Shown here in pieces: positions 1 through 7,794 of a stretch of DNA of 33,395 bases. How positions within the stretch are numbered: position 1 is the first letter of the stretch; every line of letters begins with the position of its first letter. The notes below the pieces were generated by a model, which was not told where the DNA came from, did no database searches, and saw only the letters and a program-made list of their open reading frames with translations. Location of the stretch: assembly GCA_041591085.1 (NCBI GenBank), contig JBFHSP010000011.1, positions 1 to 33,395 on the forward strand, in the 5' to 3' direction. A program made the position numbers and the translations under genes. This stretch comes from Pleionea sp041591085. Lineage in GTDB: Bacteria > Pseudomonadota > Gammaproteobacteria > Enterobacterales > Kangiellaceae.

Positions 1-612
1 ATGCAAAGTCACAAAGTCCCACTCAACACCTTTTTCTTTCAAAGCCTCAAATATAGCTTCGGAAAAATGTAAACCGGCAGTTGGAGCAGCAACGGCTCCT
101 TTTTGATCGGCAAAAATAGTTTGATATCGAACCACATCAAAATCAGAGTCATTGCGATCGATATAAGGTGGTAGCGGTATATGGCCAATGTGATTGAGCA
201 CATCAAATAAGTCACTTGCTTGAGTATTGTGCCAAATAAACCGATAAAAGTTATTAACTCTTTCTACCGCTTCAAATTTTTCATTTGCCACATGGACTAT
301 TGTTCCAGGCTTTAAAGCATTACTCGACTTTACTTGTGCTAAAAAATGTTGATTATCTTCAACACGCTCAATCAATAACTCAACTTTTCCGCCAGATTCT
401 CGCTGCCCTAACAATCTCGCAGGAATGACTTTGGTATTGTTTAAAACAAGACAATCATTGGGACTGATTAAATCAACAATATCAGCAAAGGAACGATCAA
501 TAAGTTCGTGGTTTTGCCCTATTTCGAGCAAACGACTCTGGTCCCGCTGCTCAGCAGGAAATCGAGCGATTAACTCATCAGGTAAATCAAAAGCGAACTC
601 AGATAACAACAT
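1..612 (-). CDS. queA: S-adenosylmethionine:tRNA ribosyltransferase-isomerase, partial (C-terminus beyond window)
   Basis: QueA transfers and isomerises the ribosyl moiety of SAM onto preQ1 in tRNA, giving epoxyqueuosine at the wobble position of GUN anticodons; it is cytoplasmic. The minus frame is open from the ATG at 612 to the window edge, giving 204 residues against about 356 in E. coli, so roughly the last 150 residues lie outside. Family landmarks seen in order are LPDELIARFPAEQRDQSRLL near the N-terminus, LVLNNTKVIPARL, SGGKVELLIER, GHIPLPPYIDR and GAVAAPTAGLHFSE. The start is favoured because MLLSEFAFDLP aligns with the E. coli N-terminus, although the Shine-Dalgarno is weak. It lies downstream of the pilE terminator and has its own candidate promoter, so it is probably a separate transcript. 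Identification is very secure; only completeness is limited. Confidence 0.97.
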   Translation of the reverse strand, partial: MLLSEFAFDLPDELIARFPAEQRDQSRLLEIGQNHELIDRSFADIVDLISPNDCLVLNNTKVIPARLLGQRESGGKVELLIERVEDNQHFLAQVKSSNALKPGTIVHVANEKFEAVERVNNFYRFIWHNTQASDLFDVLNHIGHIPLPPYIDRNDSDFDVVRYQTIFADQKGAVAAPTAGLHFSEAIFEALKEKGVEWDFVTLH

Positions 613-643
613 ACTTAGTTAGCACTATCAAAAATGAGGCGTG

Positions 644-672
644 ATTCTACCTGAAAATGCTAATCGTTTCGA
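644..672 (-). promoter_or_regulatory. Candidate sigma-70 promoter of queA
   Basis: On the minus strand a TAGAAT -10 (644-649, five of six matches) lies 17 bases from TCGAAA (667-672, four of six). It sits between the pilE terminator and the queA start, giving a leader of about 25-30 bases. Judged by eye only. Confidence 0.4.
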
Positions 673-693
673 TACATTGAGATCAAAGGCAAC

Positions 694-716
694 AAAAAGG
701 CCGCTACAGCGGCCTT
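694..716 (-). terminator. Rho-independent terminator of the minor pilin operon
   Basis: A perfect 9-bp inverted repeat (AAGGCCGCT 697-705 and AGCGGCCTT 708-716) is followed on the minus strand by a run of five T. It lies 20 bases past the pilE stop codon and separates the pilin operon from queA. Confidence 0.88.
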
Positions 717-737
717 AACATTAATAAAATTAAACAC

Positions 738-1166
738 TTAACAGTCATCGCCACTTTCTGGCCAACAGTTATGCGCCGTTCCGTTCTTATCAGTCCAACG
801 ACGAATTCCATTATGCTGTAATACCAAAGCGCCTTCTTTTCCTGCCATAGAGCCAGTAGGTGTTGCGGTTATGGTATAGGTGGTAGCCGTTAAATTGGAT
901 AGCGCCACATTATAATAAGCCGTACCCGTTGGCGGCACTTGAGCAGCGAATGTACCACCAGCGGTTGCGCCAACATAAGTATTATTGGCCCCGCGAAAAC
1001 GCTCCATTGCATTCACAGCAGTCAATAACGCCCCCATGCCATCCGCTCGCTTACTCCTCACCACGTAGCGATCGTAATTGGGTATTGCAACGGCTGCGAT
1101 AATCCCAATGATCGCAGCAACGATTATTACCTCTATAAGAGTAAACCCTTTTTTATTCATTATCAT
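738..1166 (-). CDS. pilE: Type IV minor pilin PilE-like
   Basis: This is a small class III prepilin of 142 residues. A short basic leader ends at Gly7, followed by the N-methylation/assembly motif FTLIEVIIVAAIIGIIAAVA with Glu at +5, so prepilin peptidase PilD would cut after Gly7. The C-terminal domain is small, with a Cys pair (NCWPESGDDC) that could form the pilin D-loop disulphide. As the last gene of a fimU-pilVWXY1E operon it corresponds to the P. aeruginosa minor pilin PilE, which helps prime pilus assembly, rather than to a major pilin. It starts 12 bases after pilY1. Two starts are possible: ATG 1166, with GGGAG four bases upstream, and ATG 1160, giving a five-residue leader. The mature protein is the same either way. 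Confidence 0.9.
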   Translation of the reverse strand: MIMNKKGFTLIEVIIVAAIIGIIAAVAIPNYDRYVVRSKRADGMGALLTAVNAMERFRGANNTYVGATAGGTFAAQVPPTGTAYYNVALSNLTATTYTITATPTGSMAGKEGALVLQHNGIRRWTDKNGTAHNCWPESGDDC

Positions 1167-1178
1167 TACTCTCCCTTA

Positions 1179-4100
1179 TCATGGTAATTCACCAGGATTT
1201 AAGTGGCGCCATTTAATAGGCATAAGAGCTTGATTTGGCATTTTAATAAACTCATCTATACCACATAGGCGTGCAATACAACCTGTTAGGTTACCGTCAC
1301 CTGTTAGCAATAATTGGGTTCCCGGAGGAATTCCTGATAAACCAGGAATATCTAAATATCTATCATCTTGATCAATCAAGCCATCACCGTTAATGTCTCC
1401 GACAGGTTGCCCGTCCTCAATAGCCAACCCCCAATGTCTACCAGATCCTGCGGCAGGGGCACATCCTGTGCTGTATGCCGATGATGCTGGAGGAAGATAG
1501 GTATTAAACATCACCACTCCACCTTGAGTTACAGATTCAGCTAAGACTTTTTCTCCTGTAGCTTGAAGTCTTAAATACCAGCCATAAAGATTATCGTCTT
1601 TAATCTTAACCGCTGCATCACTCATTCCATCTCCATCTGAGTCAGTAAACATCGCAGTAATATCAAGCAAATCATTCAACCCAACATCCTTTTTCCAAGT
1701 ACGAGAGAGAACGCCTCGGTCTCTAACAACATAGAAATGATCAGAAACCAAAAGATTTAATGGGTGAGCACGATAACCAGACCCGATTGATACTGCGACA
1801 TAATATTCTCCAGTATTTTTATCTTCGGTGAGAGAAACATCTGGTTCGTAGTAGAATCGTCTATTTTCATTTGCGGTTAGGCCTTCTTGTAACTTCGCAA
1901 TTCTGCCACCGGTAATAGCTCCCGACACATTATTCACATCAAAACGGAAAATTTGAGCCCGTGTGTCCGAAACATAAAAATGGTCAAATAAATCGTCTCC
2001 CGTTATATCGAAAGCCCTAACTCTGGAGGGAACAGAGTTTAAAGCGGTATTACTGGTTGCGTCCCCAGCAGGGTAAGGAGCCTGCGAAGCCTTTGTGTTA
2101 TCCCATAAGTATTGACCAGTAAGAGCATCTGCTATGAATACTCGATTACCTACGGCATCAATATTTGCTGCAGTATTTGCATCATCTTGATTTGTATCAT
2201 ATCCGCCACCAAAAACTAAAACCAATTTATCTGAATTAACACCAGGAAGATTCATTTTTCCAATAACAGGTGTAGACCATGTTTGACCTAAATTACCAAA
2301 TCCGGTTTTTGAAGGATTAATTTCATACATTAATTGTGGATTATTAAAATCAGTCACATCAAATGCATAGTACGAACTTCCACCGCGGCGCATTCCAATA
2401 ACCAAAATGGCTTTATCGCCCGAGTCAACAACTCCTTTAGTTCCGCTGGCATTATTATCTTGAACATACAAGCTGACTGATCCATCCATTCCATAAAACC
2501 GCTGAGTCGAAGGTTCATTTTTTCGAGATTTATACAAATTGCCTAATAAAATATCAGGAACAAAAGACCAATATTCATTACCTGTTTCCGAATCAAAAGC
2601 ATGAACAAAGCCTTGGTTGGTACCAACGAAAATGACTGACTCAAATCCACCAGCAACTTTATAAGTTAATAATGTTGGCTTTGAATGCAATGGGTCTCCG
2701 ATATGGTAATGTGGAGAAGTAGGAGTAGAAGAGTCTACGTTGTAGCCTTGAGCCCACTTTATCGTATTATCTCGATCAAGGTCATTAGTAACCCCTAGAA
2801 CTGCCCGGGTGAGGCTACCATTTGACAATTCAACACGATTAGCAGAAGAGGTAGTGCTCGATGCTGATGCAATGTTAGTATACACCCTTCTTGGGACCGT
2901 CATTTTAGACGCCACACCACCTAGTGCTACCTCGTTTCCATCAACTATAGGCGACCACCAACTTCTTGCTCTGTCATCGAACTCACCATTGACTTCATTA
3001 ATCGCAACATTAGCATTAACATCCCGAACAAGCTCTTGTACTCTTCCATATGAGTCTAAAACTAAATTGCCACTTTCATCACGTTTTGCATCTAAACGAT
3101 ATCTCTTAATATTTCCAGGCCAAGAAGGAGAGCTATCAGGCTGGAAAAGTGAGTAATACAATTCGTCACTATTAGTTAACCTGTTGTATTGGTTGACTGT
3201 CACACCAGCAGAAACAAATGTTGTGTTAGTTCGCAATACTGTAGCTGCAATTTTTTCTAAAGCGGCAAGCAATGACTCCTTGTTATCTGCAGTTTCATAA
3301 AGTCCATTACCAGCCTCAGCTATATCACTCAAAAAGCTCGACGAATAATCGAATCCGATTACATGAGTTGAAACCTTCTGATTACCTGCGATCCAACTAG
3401 CTTGGTCTTTAGTTTGTAAGAATCCCGCAATTTTCACAGCACAATCGCGCCCACTGTTTGCACCACTACAAGTACTACCCGACCACTCGTTATACTTCGC
3501 GCCAGTTCTCCAGTTATGACTTGTTGGAGCTCCATCAGTGAGTAATACGATATGATTTGCTTGGCAAGAGTCAACAATCGGTGAAACATAATTTGGGTCG
3601 CCTTTGATATGTTGGTCTCGGCAATTATTACTATTCCAATCAGCCGCACTGCAGCCAGATGGAGTGTATAACACGCCGGTTGCGTCAAAGCTATTAGGGT
3701 GGCTCACCCGATTATAGCGATTGGCAGGAGACCCTCTCTGAAGCCCATATAATACTTTTTCTGCTCTGTAATAAATACCCGCTTCAAGTAGCGTATCGCT
3801 AATAGGCGTATTTCCGCTAGCTTGGAAATCTTGCACCACTTGCTTCATTTCATCGCGCTTGGTGTATCCTGAACCGTCATATGAACCACGATAATTAATA
3901 ACTAAACGAGGCGCTCTTACTGGATTTCCTTCAAACGATTGAACCGTTCTAGCGCCTGATGGAGTACTTATATAAAACGAGATTCCATTACCACTTTCCC
4001 AACCGCCCTTCGAAACAATTGACTGAACAGAGCTTTTTAAAGAAGGAGTTTGATAAATGATATTGGCAACCATATTGGGTAAGCTCCAACTGACCCCAGA

Positions 4101-5342
4101 AAGCTTTAGCGCAGAAACTATTCCTGCCGCATCACTAGTAGCATTGTTCGAGTCTACGGCTTGAATAGTTGCATTAGCATTTCCATTTCGATCGATGGTC
4201 GAAGTAAACTCTATATGCGCATCTATGACAGTTGCACCTTGAGGAACAACAATATTATCAAAATGAAGTCCTATTCCGTCATTAGGTCTTCCACTAGGCC
4301 TCTGATTAAATGACAAAGAAGTTCCTGCTTTTTGAATACCATTCCTACTGTTGTTTTCAAAGTCATAATCCGAATTGGAAATTTGTCGAATAGCTCGATT
4401 TATATAGCATCCATTTGCAGTGGGAGGTAAATCAGGGTCAAACTCTACGCGTAACCGCGGAGCATAAAGCGGCGATCCATCGTAAGAAATCATATTTCTG
4501 AAAGCTGAGTAGCCCGAATCATTTCGAATTATTAGACTTAAACTATTGCCTCCGCACCATGTGTCTGTATTTACAATTTCTTGTACTACGGGTGATAAGT
4601 CTGGTGACGAATAATTACTTGGAGGAACTAAATCACCGTTTTCAAATAAAGGATTAGGCGTTTCCCAATCTTCTGGCAGCCAATCAATCGAGTTATCCGT
4701 CGGTGTTCTGGCACTTAAGTTTAAGCTAGTCAGAGGTACAGAGTCACCAGACTTGTCACCAAATATTTCATACTTAGTATAACCAGAAGTGTTGTCGTAA
4801 GTTGAAAGAGTCAAGGTAGCTTTTGTTATTCTCGCTCCTTGAGGAATTGCCAAATCTGTAAACCTGACGCCTAACAAATCAGTATCTTTAATTAAATTAA
4901 AACTGATGTTTGCTTCAGTAAAATTCATTTGACCATTATTTGTATTTTCAGTTGCATCATCATTACTAGATCCTACAGTTGCTAATGCAATAGGATCTGC
5001 TGCAGCATCAATATTAACAACTGGGTTAAGAATAGGGCCTCCAGGTACACTAAACCTTGCCATACCAATATTTAAATTACTCGTATTGGTAATAAAATCA
5101 TACATAACGTCACGCATAACATCGATTCGGCTAGCGCTTCCAGCGTCGCCTGAGGCACTTCGATTCATTGAGCCTGACGTATCAAATATAAACAACACGT
5201 TTGGTGTTACTGACTTGTTCGCAGTATTACTCAAAAATATTTCAGTATCGTCGGCAAAAGCAGAACTCATTACCGATAGACCATACAGCGAAACTATTGA
5301 ACATTTAATCAATGCTCTTGCAGGTGCTTTTAATAAATTCAT
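1179..5342 (-). CDS. pilY1: Type IV pilus tip adhesin/assembly protein PilY1 with inserted beta-sandwich repeats
   Basis: A 1387-residue exported protein with a signal peptide (residues 1-30, cleavage after AFA). A von Willebrand A domain carries the MIDAS elements DTSGSMN (54-60), GNTP (510-513) and LLTDG (600-604). Between the first and second MIDAS elements lie two similar blocks of about 150 residues, ending in APRLRVEF (294-301) and APRLVINY (478-485), with shared signatures FTDLAIPQGARI and FDNIVVPQGATV. They look like DNRLRE-type beta-sandwich modules. From about residue 880 comes the conserved PilY1/PilC beta-propeller (GDPLHSKPT, FVGTNQGFVHAFD), with an Asp-rich calcium-type loop DITGDDLFD (1112-1120). 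Two further Ca loops occur at DSDGDGMSD (1234-1242) and DINGDGLIDQDD (1316-1327). PilY1 is known to act at the pilus tip in adhesion and surface sensing and to bind calcium. The Shine-Dalgarno GAGG is eight bases upstream. It lies 17 bases after pilX. Confidence 0.95.
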   Translation of the reverse strand: MNLLKAPARALIKCSIVSLYGLSVMSSAFADDTEIFLSNTANKSVTPNVLFIFDTSGSMNRSASGDAGSASRIDVMRDVMYDFITNTSNLNIGMARFSVPGGPILNPVVNIDAAADPIALATVGSSNDDATENTNNGQMNFTEANISFNLIKDTDLLGVRFTDLAIPQGARITKATLTLSTYDNTSGYTKYEIFGDKSGDSVPLTSLNLSARTPTDNSIDWLPEDWETPNPLFENGDLVPPSNYSSPDLSPVVQEIVNTDTWCGGNSLSLIIRNDSGYSAFRNMISYDGSPLYAPRLRVEFDPDLPPTANGCYINRAIRQISNSDYDFENNSRNGIQKAGTSLSFNQRPSGRPNDGIGLHFDNIVVPQGATVIDAHIEFTSTIDRNGNANATIQAVDSNNATSDAAGIVSALKLSGVSWSLPNMVANIIYQTPSLKSSVQSIVSKGGWESGNGISFYISTPSGARTVQSFEGNPVRAPRLVINYRGSYDGSGYTKRDEMKQVVQDFQASGNTPISDTLLEAGIYYRAEKVLYGLQRGSPANRYNRVSHPNSFDATGVLYTPSGCSAADWNSNNCRDQHIKGDPNYVSPIVDSCQANHIVLLTDGAPTSHNWRTGAKYNEWSGSTCSGANSGRDCAVKIAGFLQTKDQASWIAGNQKVSTHVIGFDYSSSFLSDIAEAGNGLYETADNKESLLAALEKIAATVLRTNTTFVSAGVTVNQYNRLTNSDELYYSLFQPDSSPSWPGNIKRYRLDAKRDESGNLVLDSYGRVQELVRDVNANVAINEVNGEFDDRARSWWSPIVDGNEVALGGVASKMTVPRRVYTNIASASSTTSSANRVELSNGSLTRAVLGVTNDLDRDNTIKWAQGYNVDSSTPTSPHYHIGDPLHSKPTLLTYKVAGGFESVIFVGTNQGFVHAFDSETGNEYWSFVPDILLGNLYKSRKNEPSTQRFYGMDGSVSLYVQDNNASGTKGVVDSGDKAILVIGMRRGGSSYYAFDVTDFNNPQLMYEINPSKTGFGNLGQTWSTPVIGKMNLPGVNSDKLVLVFGGGYDTNQDDANTAANIDAVGNRVFIADALTGQYLWDNTKASQAPYPAGDATSNTALNSVPSRVRAFDITGDDLFDHFYVSDTRAQIFRFDVNNVSGAITGGRIAKLQEGLTANENRRFYYEPDVSLTEDKNTGEYYVAVSIGSGYRAHPLNLLVSDHFYVVRDRGVLSRTWKKDVGLNDLLDITAMFTDSDGDGMSDAAVKIKDDNLYGWYLRLQATGEKVLAESVTQGGVVMFNTYLPPASSAYSTGCAPAAGSGRHWGLAIEDGQPVGDINGDGLIDQDDRYLDIPGLSGIPPGTQLLLTGDGNLTGCIARLCGIDEFIKMPNQALMPIKWRHLNPGELP

Positions 5343-5359
5343 TTTATATTCCTCTATCG

Positions 5360-5872
5360 TTAAGGAGTATTACACATTTTGGAATACTGAAATCCGTAAA
5401 ATTCAACGCCATCAGCTATTCCAGCAGCGTCACTTAAAGAGACAACTTTATAAATCTGACAATAAATAGGATTTTCACCACCTAAACTGACACCAGGACA
5501 AAACTGAGGCTTACATCCGTCAGGTGTTACTGTCAGTTTTACAGAAACATTTTTTTTATCGCCATCTAAAAATGTCGAACCACATGTGCCTTCTTGCCCA
5601 TACTCATCAATGCACAACTCAATTGAGCTCTCATACCTTGCTCTATACAAAAGATGATTCGTATCATCTATGTAATCCCCAACATTTGAAATGTTATTGA
5701 ATGCGTTAATACCTGCAGATGCTGCATTATAAGCCCAGTTAGCTTGATGCATATTAATTGCCATTTTTTCTTGAAAGGTCCCGTTTTTTACTGCAGTTAC
5801 ACCGACCACCATTAAAATGGCCAGTAGAATTAAAGCTACAAATAAAGCGGCACCGGACTGATTACTTCTCAT
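5360..5872 (-). CDS. pilX: Type IV pilus minor pilin PilX
   Basis: A 170-residue prepilin-like protein. A short leader ends at Gly7, then comes AALFVALILLAILMVVGVTAV and the PilX signature of a Gln/Glu-Met pair (FQEKMAINMHQANWAYNAA) just after the hydrophobic helix. Position +5 of the mature protein is Val rather than Glu, a GspK-like feature expected of a tip component that need not pair with a preceding subunit. Four cysteines lie in the C-terminal half, consistent with disulphides in the periplasm. Its start overlaps the pilW stop by four bases (ATGA), implying translational coupling, and pilY1 follows after 17 bases. Known role: PilV/W/X/FimU form the priming complex that carries PilY1 to the pilus tip. 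Confidence 0.88.
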   Translation of the reverse strand: MRSNQSGAALFVALILLAILMVVGVTAVKNGTFQEKMAINMHQANWAYNAASAGINAFNNISNVGDYIDDTNHLLYRARYESSIELCIDEYGQEGTCGSTFLDGDKKNVSVKLTVTPDGCKPQFCPGVSLGGENPIYCQIYKVVSLSDAAGIADGVEFYGFQYSKMCNTP

Positions 5873-6591
5873 AAAGTCCTCACTATTGGATACGCCTGGT
5901 TGGGCATGTGAATGGTTTTACTGAACATTCGACGTAACTTCTTATCGTTAACGTTCACCTGATAACCTAGCAAATCAAAATCCTGTTCTATTGCTTCAGT
6001 ATTGGCATCTTCTTCAGTTGCAATGAGCAAAGCGATTTTAACTGAAAGCACTTTTCTGAAATCCTCATTAGTCAAACTATCAGCTGTTACATATCTATTC
6101 ACCAAGCCATCTTTATTACTGTCTAAACCAAACAAAACTTTAAATGCCTCAACATTTTCGATAATGGGTTGAGCTGCAGCGCCTCCATTTCCTTGACATA
6201 AAAGAGTGGAACCATTGACATAAACTCGATTAACAATGTCTTTATTTACAATGTTAGTACCGTTACAATCAAAGCTATTTTCCATACTATAAAGAGTAAA
6301 GCTAACCTCATCATATGCCGCTCCTTTAATTCCGAAAACAGCACTGTCAGGTACAGTATTTTCTAAATTATCCCTCCAAGCTGTATTCTCAGCGAGCCTT
6401 TCTATAAACATCAGAGCAAAACGCCCGTCTGTTTGCACATTACCCAGTTCATTTTGCATAACGTAGGTTTGTTTAGAACCAATAAAGAGCTGAATCACCC
6501 CGCCTAAAAGCAGTAACCCCAACACAGAAGCAATCAGCAGTTCGGTTAAGCTGAAACCTTTTACATAGCTCAAGGACTTAAATGATTTCAT
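5869..6591 (-). CDS. pilW: Type IV pilus minor pilin PilW
   Basis: A 240-residue prepilin. The leader ends at Gly12, followed by FSLTELLIASVLGLLLLGGV with Glu at +5. The family-typical stretch QTYVMQNELGNVQTDGRFALMF follows the helix; PilW proteins share this 'n-E-lgnvQe-GRfAl' pattern. The size is about right for PilW, which is longer than FimU and PilV. Its start overlaps the end of pilV by four bases and its end overlaps pilX by four bases, so expression is probably coupled. It is predicted in the inner membrane before assembly and near the pilus tip afterwards. Confidence 0.9.
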   Translation of the reverse strand: MKSFKSLSYVKGFSLTELLIASVLGLLLLGGVIQLFIGSKQTYVMQNELGNVQTDGRFALMFIERLAENTAWRDNLENTVPDSAVFGIKGAAYDEVSFTLYSMENSFDCNGTNIVNKDIVNRVYVNGSTLLCQGNGGAAAQPIIENVEAFKVLFGLDSNKDGLVNRYVTADSLTNEDFRKVLSVKIALLIATEEDANTEAIEQDFDLLGYQVNVNDKKLRRMFSKTIHMPNQAYPIVRTL

Positions 6592-7142
6592 GGCACTACC
6601 TCCAAAATCACACAGTCTTTTTCAGCGGCTACACCGAGTGGTGCACAGGCTAAATTAATAAATTCCGAAGCGGCGCCTTCACCAAAGTCAGGACGAGAGG
6701 CCACAGGAGTCCAAGCCACCGCGATCTGAACTTTATCACCACCACCAGAGACCACAAAAACTTCACCATCTGGAAGCTGAAGACTGGCGCTGTTACAAGT
6801 TTGCCATTGGTCAAATACGGCCATTTGCGCTGAACTGCAGTCACTTCCATCACAGTTTGAAGCAGGAGCGTCACCACACGCATATGGAGCTCCGGTATAA
6901 CCGCTAATGATTTGACTCACGTCTGTATTTCCGTCGTAAAAAGCAAATTTTGCGGCTTTAACACGAGAAGCGACATCATCTGCTATTGCCGATGCTTGCC
7001 CCCGATAAAAGCCCGATTGGTTAGAAGTTAAACTGGTCACTTGAAGCGCGGCAACTCCGAGTAGTCCCACTCCTAAAATAAGTGTGGTGATCAAAACTTC
7101 AATCAGTGACACACCGCTTTGATGATTGATTGGCTTTAACAT
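6588..7142 (-). CDS. pilV: Type IV pilus minor pilin PilV
   Basis: A 184-residue prepilin. The leader ends at Gly10, then VSLIEVLITTLILGVGLLGVAALQ, with Glu at +5 and the GLLG-ALQ pattern characteristic of PilV. The C-terminal domain contains many cysteines (CGDAPASNCDGSDC and later ones), plausible extracytoplasmic disulphides. The start overlaps the fimU stop by seven bases and the stop overlaps pilW by four, fitting a tightly packed operon. PilV is known as part of the minor pilin priming complex. The call rests on the N-terminal motif and the gene order. Confidence 0.9.
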   Translation of the reverse strand: MLKPINHQSGVSLIEVLITTLILGVGLLGVAALQVTSLTSNQSGFYRGQASAIADDVASRVKAAKFAFYDGNTDVSQIISGYTGAPYACGDAPASNCDGSDCSSAQMAVFDQWQTCNSASLQLPDGEVFVVSGGGDKVQIAVAWTPVASRPDFGEGAASEFINLACAPLGVAAEKDCVILEVVP

Positions 7143-7660
7143 CCTGATGTATCTCCTTCTTTGCTGGAAACAGCGCCACCGGTTGATACGGTAATCTGTT
7201 TAGCTTTTCCAGAAGAGTGACAAGTTGAAAAAATGATTTGACCTTGTCCGTCGGCTCTAAAGCCGGTTGGAGCAAAAGAGAGAAATTGAATCTCTGGGTT
7301 AGTATTAAATTCAAGTCCATCACCAGAGCATTGATAGGCTTGAAATAAATCAGCATCCGCCACCAAATTATCCGTATCTGGATCAGTACCTACACGAAAA
7401 GCAGGAGCACCAATTTCAGCTGCCGCTACTGCATCAGGTGCAACAATCACAGTTAACTTTCTTGAAATTGCTTCTGACTTAGCTAATTGAACCGCTGAGA
7501 TAAATTGATTTGCACATGAGGTAACTTGATTCGACTGAACCGTGTTTTGAAATGCCGGAATCCCATATGCCGCTAAAATTCCTACCAAAATGGCAGCGAC
7601 CAAAATTTCGACGAGTGTAAATCCTTGTGATTTCATTGAGAGCTCATTAAAGGTTTTCAT
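7136..7660 (-). CDS. fimU: GspH/FimT-family minor pilin FimU
   Basis: A 174-residue prepilin of the GspH/FimT family: the leader ends at Gly13, then FTLVEILVAAILVGILAAYGIP with Glu at +5, followed by NQFISAVQLAKSEAISRKLTV. This 'l-a-l-a-RSEAi-R' helix is diagnostic of GspH/FimT/FimU. It is the first gene of the pilin operon and occupies the FimU position. Only one such gene is present here, whereas P. aeruginosa has both fimT and fimU. Two starts are possible: ATG 7660 (13-residue leader) and ATG 7636 (five-residue leader MKSQG). The mature protein is unaffected. FimU is thought to connect the minor pilin tip complex to the major pilin. Confidence 0.85.
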   Translation of the reverse strand: MKTFNELSMKSQGFTLVEILVAAILVGILAAYGIPAFQNTVQSNQVTSCANQFISAVQLAKSEAISRKLTVIVAPDAVAAAEIGAPAFRVGTDPDTDNLVADADLFQAYQCSGDGLEFNTNPEIQFLSFAPTGFRADGQGQIIFSTCHSSGKAKQITVSTGGAVSSKEGDTSGC

Positions 7661-7686
7661 GAGCCTAATATAGTAAGGTGAAATAC

Positions 7687-7715
7687 AACATACAATCGGC
7701 TATCGATAAACGCAA
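7687..7715 (-). promoter_or_regulatory. Candidate promoter of the minor pilin operon
   Basis: In the 134-base gap between ispH and fimU the minus strand reads TTGCGT (7710-7715), a 17-base spacer, then TATGTT (7687-7692). Matches are three and four of six, so it is weak and may need an activator. No obvious terminator follows ispH, so read-through from ispH is an alternative. Confidence 0.3.
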
Positions 7716-7794
7716 ATTGGCTTCCGATAAGCGGTGAAACACCATTTTCAAACTGTGATCCAGTCGACGTTATGCACTAGACAACTGTAACCGT

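Noticed and set aside
425..622. Open frame on the plus strand opposite queA
   Set aside because: It is antisense to a clearly recognised queA frame, with no family features and no Shine-Dalgarno.
3434..3688. Alternative minus-strand frame inside pilY1, and plus-strand frames at 2809-3156 and 5086-5469
   Set aside because: All lie within the pilY1 coding region in other frames, with low-complexity composition and no recognisable domain.
1179..5342. Integrin-type RGD motif in PilY1
   Set aside because: None found on reading the protein; only GRD (SGRDC) occurs.
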